From Burkholderiales bacterium (GTDB lineage Bacteria; Pseudomonadota; Gammaproteobacteria; Burkholderiales; Nitrosomonadaceae), in assembly GCA_024235795.1 (NCBI GenBank), contig JACKLR010000002.1, forward strand, positions 496,001 through 560,000: a stretch of DNA of 64,000 bases, given 5' to 3'. A model generated the notes under the pieces. It was not told the DNA's origin. It made no database searches and saw only the letters and a list, made by a program, of their open reading frames with translations. A program made the position numbers and the translations under genes. This document shows positions 61,797 through 64,000 of this stretch, in pieces (position 1 is the stretch's first letter; every line of letters starts with the position of its first letter).

Positions 61797-61817
61797 ATAA
61801 ATAACAGGAGTTAGTTA

Positions 61818-62198
61818 ATGAAAATATTGCCTTCAATTTCACCCTTCTTCATTGTTTCTTTATGCGTTTTCCTTTTGTTTTTCTTGTCGGTTGATAACGC
61901 ACAAGCGGCTGTTGGTGCGGGCGGTGCGCTTCCTTATGAAACTTGGCTGGTTAATCTCAGAAATTCCGTCACCGGTCCTGTTGCTTTCACCCTATCCATT
62001 GTCGGCATTGTCGTTGCGGGTGGCATCCTGATCTTTGGCGGCGAACTCAATGCTTTTTTCCGCACCTTGATTTTTATCGTGCTAGTTATGGCATTACTCG
62101 TGGGTGCCAATAACATTATGACCAATCTATTTCAGGGTGCGGTCATTCCGGGTGAAATACCCAAAGACCAGGAATCAATCCTCAATTCACAGGAATAG
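61818..62198 (+). CDS. trbC: conjugative pilin TrbC (VirB2-like)
   Basis: The 126-aa protein has a long N-terminal signal peptide (about residues 1-37, ending in NAQA), and two hydrophobic helices in the mature part, as in VirB2/TrbC pilins. In IncP plasmids TrbC is trimmed and head-to-tail cyclised to form the pilus. A ribosome-binding site AGGAG precedes the start. It lies 21 bp after trbB. Confidence 0.9.
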   Translation: MKILPSISPFFIVSLCVFLLFFLSVDNAQAAVGAGGALPYETWLVNLRNSVTGPVAFTLSIVGIVVAGGILIFGGELNAFFRTLIFIVLVMALLVGANNIMTNLFQGAVIPGEIPKDQESILNSQE

Positions 62199-62209
62199 GA
62201 GGCAAACTC

Positions 62210-62521
62210 ATGGCGCTTCGAACCATACCTATCCGTCAATCGGGAAACCGTCCCAACTTGTTTATGGGTGGCGACCGGGAACTGGTTATGTTCTCTATCC
62301 TGATTGCAGCCACATCCATATTTGTAGCGATGGAAATTAAGGCCACACTCTTCGGCATAGCTCTATGGATTTTTGCGCTGTTTGCACTAAGACTAATGGC
62401 TAAAAATGATCCGCAACTGCGTCATGTTTACTTACGCCAGATGCAATACAAGAAATACTATCCGGCGCGAAGCACTCCTTTTCATGACAATACCCGCCAG
62501 CAGGAAAAACAGCATCTATGA
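62210..62521 (+). CDS. trbD: conjugative transfer protein TrbD (VirB3-like)
   Basis: The 103-aa inner-membrane protein contains RTIPIRQSGNRPNLFMGGDRE near the start, typical of TrbD. Two hydrophobic helices follow at about 28-68, then a basic tail (MQYKKYYPARSTP). VirB3/TrbD works with the VirB4-type ATPase that follows, and its stop overlaps the trbE start (ATGA). Confidence 0.92.
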   Translation: MALRTIPIRQSGNRPNLFMGGDRELVMFSILIAATSIFVAMEIKATLFGIALWIFALFALRLMAKNDPQLRHVYLRQMQYKKYYPARSTPFHDNTRQQEKQHL

Positions 62522-64000
62522 TTGCCGCTATTTCTATCCTTATCGCAATATGCGGTGCTGTGCTGCTTCTAATACTATTTATCCGTATTCGTGATGCTGG
62601 AAAAGAATTAAGGCTGGATCAACATCGATCAAAAGAAATGGGCTTTGCCGATTTGCTGGTCTATGCGGCGGTAGTGGAAGATGGCGTGATTGTCGGCAAG
62701 AATGGTTCATTGATGGCCGCCTGGGTATTTTGTGGCGATGATACGGCCAGCAGTACCGAGATTGAGCGTGAGCGGGTGTCATTCCGCATTAATCAGGCTT
62801 TATCACGCTTAGGCAATGGCTGGATGATCCATGTCAATGCCATCAGAAAACCCGCGCAAGGTTATTCAGACAAAGCGCTTTCCAATTATCCCGATCCCGT
62901 TACTGCTGCCATTGACGAGGAGCGGCGTAATCTGTTTGAGCGTATCGGCACCCTATACGAGAGTTGCTTTGTCGTATCACTGACGTACTTGCCGCCGATG
63001 CTGGCACAGCGCAAGTTCGTTGAACTCATGTTTGACGATGACACCCAGGCACCCGATCAAAAAGCCAGAACACAAGGCTTGCTGGAATATTTTCAGCGTG
63101 AATGTGCCAACTTTGAATCCCGATTATCCAGCGTATTTCATTTGTCGCGTTTAAAAAGCCGCAAGCTGGTCAATGAAGACGGTACAACCATCACCCATGA
63201 TGATTTCTTACAGTGGCTGCAATTATGCGTGACCGGCCTGGATCATCCGATGGTGCTACCTGCCAATCCGATGTATCTGGATACCTTGCTCGGCGGTCAG
63301 GAAATGTGGGGTGGAGTCGTACCTAAAATTGGCCGTAATTTCGTCCAAGTGGTCTCGATTGAGGGTTTTCCGCTGGAATCCTCCCCTGGCATGTTAAACC
63401 TGCTCTCTGAATTGCCGGGCGTGTACCGCTGGTCATCGCGATTTATCTTTATGGATACGCATGAAGCAGTCAATCATCTGGAAAAATTCCGCAGACGCTG
63501 GAAACAAAAAATTCGTGGATTCTTTGATCAAGTGTTTAATCTGCAAAGTAGCAACATTGATGAAGACGCACTGAATATGACTGAAGATGCGCAGTCTGCT
63601 ATTGCTGAGACCAATAGCGGCATGGTCGGCCAAGGCTACTATACCAGCGTAGTCGTGCTGATGATGGAAGATCGGGCTTCACTGGAAGAAGCCGGGCGAA
63701 AGGTAGAGAAAGCCATCAATCATTTAGGTTTTGCTGCACGGGTGGAAACCATCAACACCATGGATGCCTATCTGGGCAGCCTGCCCGGCCACGGTGTTGA
63801 AAATGTGCGCAGACCCCTCATCAATACGATGAATTTGGCCGATTTGTTGCCGGTCAATACCATCTGGACAGGAAAACCTATCGCCCCTTGTCCGATGTAT
63901 CCGCCCAATTCACCGCCATTGATGCACTGTGTCACTCAGGGCGCAACGCCTTTCCGGCTGAATCTGCATGTACGTGATTTGGGCCACACCTTCATGTTCG
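62518..64000 (+). CDS. trbE: conjugative transfer ATPase TrbE, 5' part (runs off the window)
   Basis: An open frame of 494 codons begins MIAAISILIAICG with a membrane helix (residues 1-22) and has no stop in the window. MGFADLLVYAAVVEDGVIV, GNGWMIHVNAIRK, TYLPPMLAQRKF and LPGVYRWSSRFIFMD match the N-terminal half of the VirB4/TrbE ATPase. The P-loop is expected beyond the window edge. TrbE powers pilus assembly and DNA transfer. Confidence 0.93.
   Translation, partial: MIAAISILIAICGAVLLLILFIRIRDAGKELRLDQHRSKEMGFADLLVYAAVVEDGVIVGKNGSLMAAWVFCGDDTASSTEIERERVSFRINQALSRLGNGWMIHVNAIRKPAQGYSDKALSNYPDPVTAAIDEERRNLFERIGTLYESCFVVSLTYLPPMLAQRKFVELMFDDDTQAPDQKARTQGLLEYFQRECANFESRLSSVFHLSRLKSRKLVNEDGTTITHDDFLQWLQLCVTGLDHPMVLPANPMYLDTLLGGQEMWGGVVPKIGRNFVQVVSIEGFPLESSPGMLNLLSELPGVYRWSSRFIFMDTHEAVNHLEKFRRRWKQKIRGFFDQVFNLQSSNIDEDALNMTEDAQSAIAETNSGMVGQGYYTSVVVLMMEDRASLEEAGRKVEKAINHLGFAARVETINTMDAYLGSLPGHGVENVRRPLINTMNLADLLPVNTIWTGKPIAPCPMYPPNSPPLMHCVTQGATPFRLNLHVRDLGHTFMF

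Overview
The window looks like a chromosome segment of a betaproteobacterium of the Nitrosomonas type (family Nitrosomonadaceae). This is inferred from the gene style: gph-trpE, alaA-hom-thrC, a urea transporter as found in ureolytic ammonia oxidisers, a DUF1840 protein, and moderate GC in the core with AT-rich islands. No rRNA or complete tRNA is present, so the assignment rests on protein families only.

Bases 1-18,600 are ordinary core genome. They hold phosphoglycolate phosphatase, anthranilate synthase I, an OmpA-type lipoprotein, a Rof-like antiterminator, AsmA, MutY, 5-formyl-THF cyclo-ligase, a small RTX protein, a LicD-like/cytidylyltransferase fusion, AlaA, homoserine dehydrogenase, threonine synthase, two exported proteins (one PhoX/DUF839-like), a Ycf46-like AAA+ ATPase and DUF1840.

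Bases 18,800-24,000 hold two paralogous FGE/C-type-lectin-fold proteins, a Roco (Roc-COR) GTPase with C-terminal membrane segments, and a sirtuin. The two paralogues are nearly identical until one short C-terminal stretch that is strongly diverged. That is the signature of variable regions of a diversity-generating retroelement, although no reverse transcriptase or template repeat lies in the window.

Bases 24,100-36,350 are a worn mosaic island. It starts at a tRNA-Ser 3' remnant and contains a frame-disrupted toxin with an intact antitoxin, an SRAP-like mini protein, HU, a Tn3-family remnant cut by an IS3 element, a degenerate HNH protein, a urea transporter/TetR/FMO/OsmC block, an IS5 element, a headless sbcC and a 26-codon stub of a DUF262 gene. 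It ends at a tRNA-Thr 3'-half remnant.

Bases 36,300-57,900 are a defence and specialised-metabolism island. It holds a DUF4258 toxin-antitoxin-like pair, a second (broken) SRAP-HU block split by a PD-(D/E)XK-like protein and a DUF3800 gene, and a type I restriction locus of unusual order (hsdM-DUF262/DUF1524-hsdM-hsdS-hsdR). An intact IS with a 6-bp target duplication follows, then a Septu-like ATPase/HNH pair. A compact RiPP cluster comes next: precursor peptide, cyclophane-type radical SAM/SPASM maturase, 2OG-Fe(II) oxygenase and HExxH protein.

Bases 58,300-64,000 are the edge of an IncP-like conjugative element: a KfrB-domain protein, KorB, TrbA, and TrbB-C-D-E (TrbE runs off the window). 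The korB-trbA gap has a KorB-like operator and a consensus DnaA box. The likely reading is an integrated conjugative element whose cargo is the defence/RiPP island and whose att half-site is the tRNA-Thr remnant. This cannot be proved without the other end.
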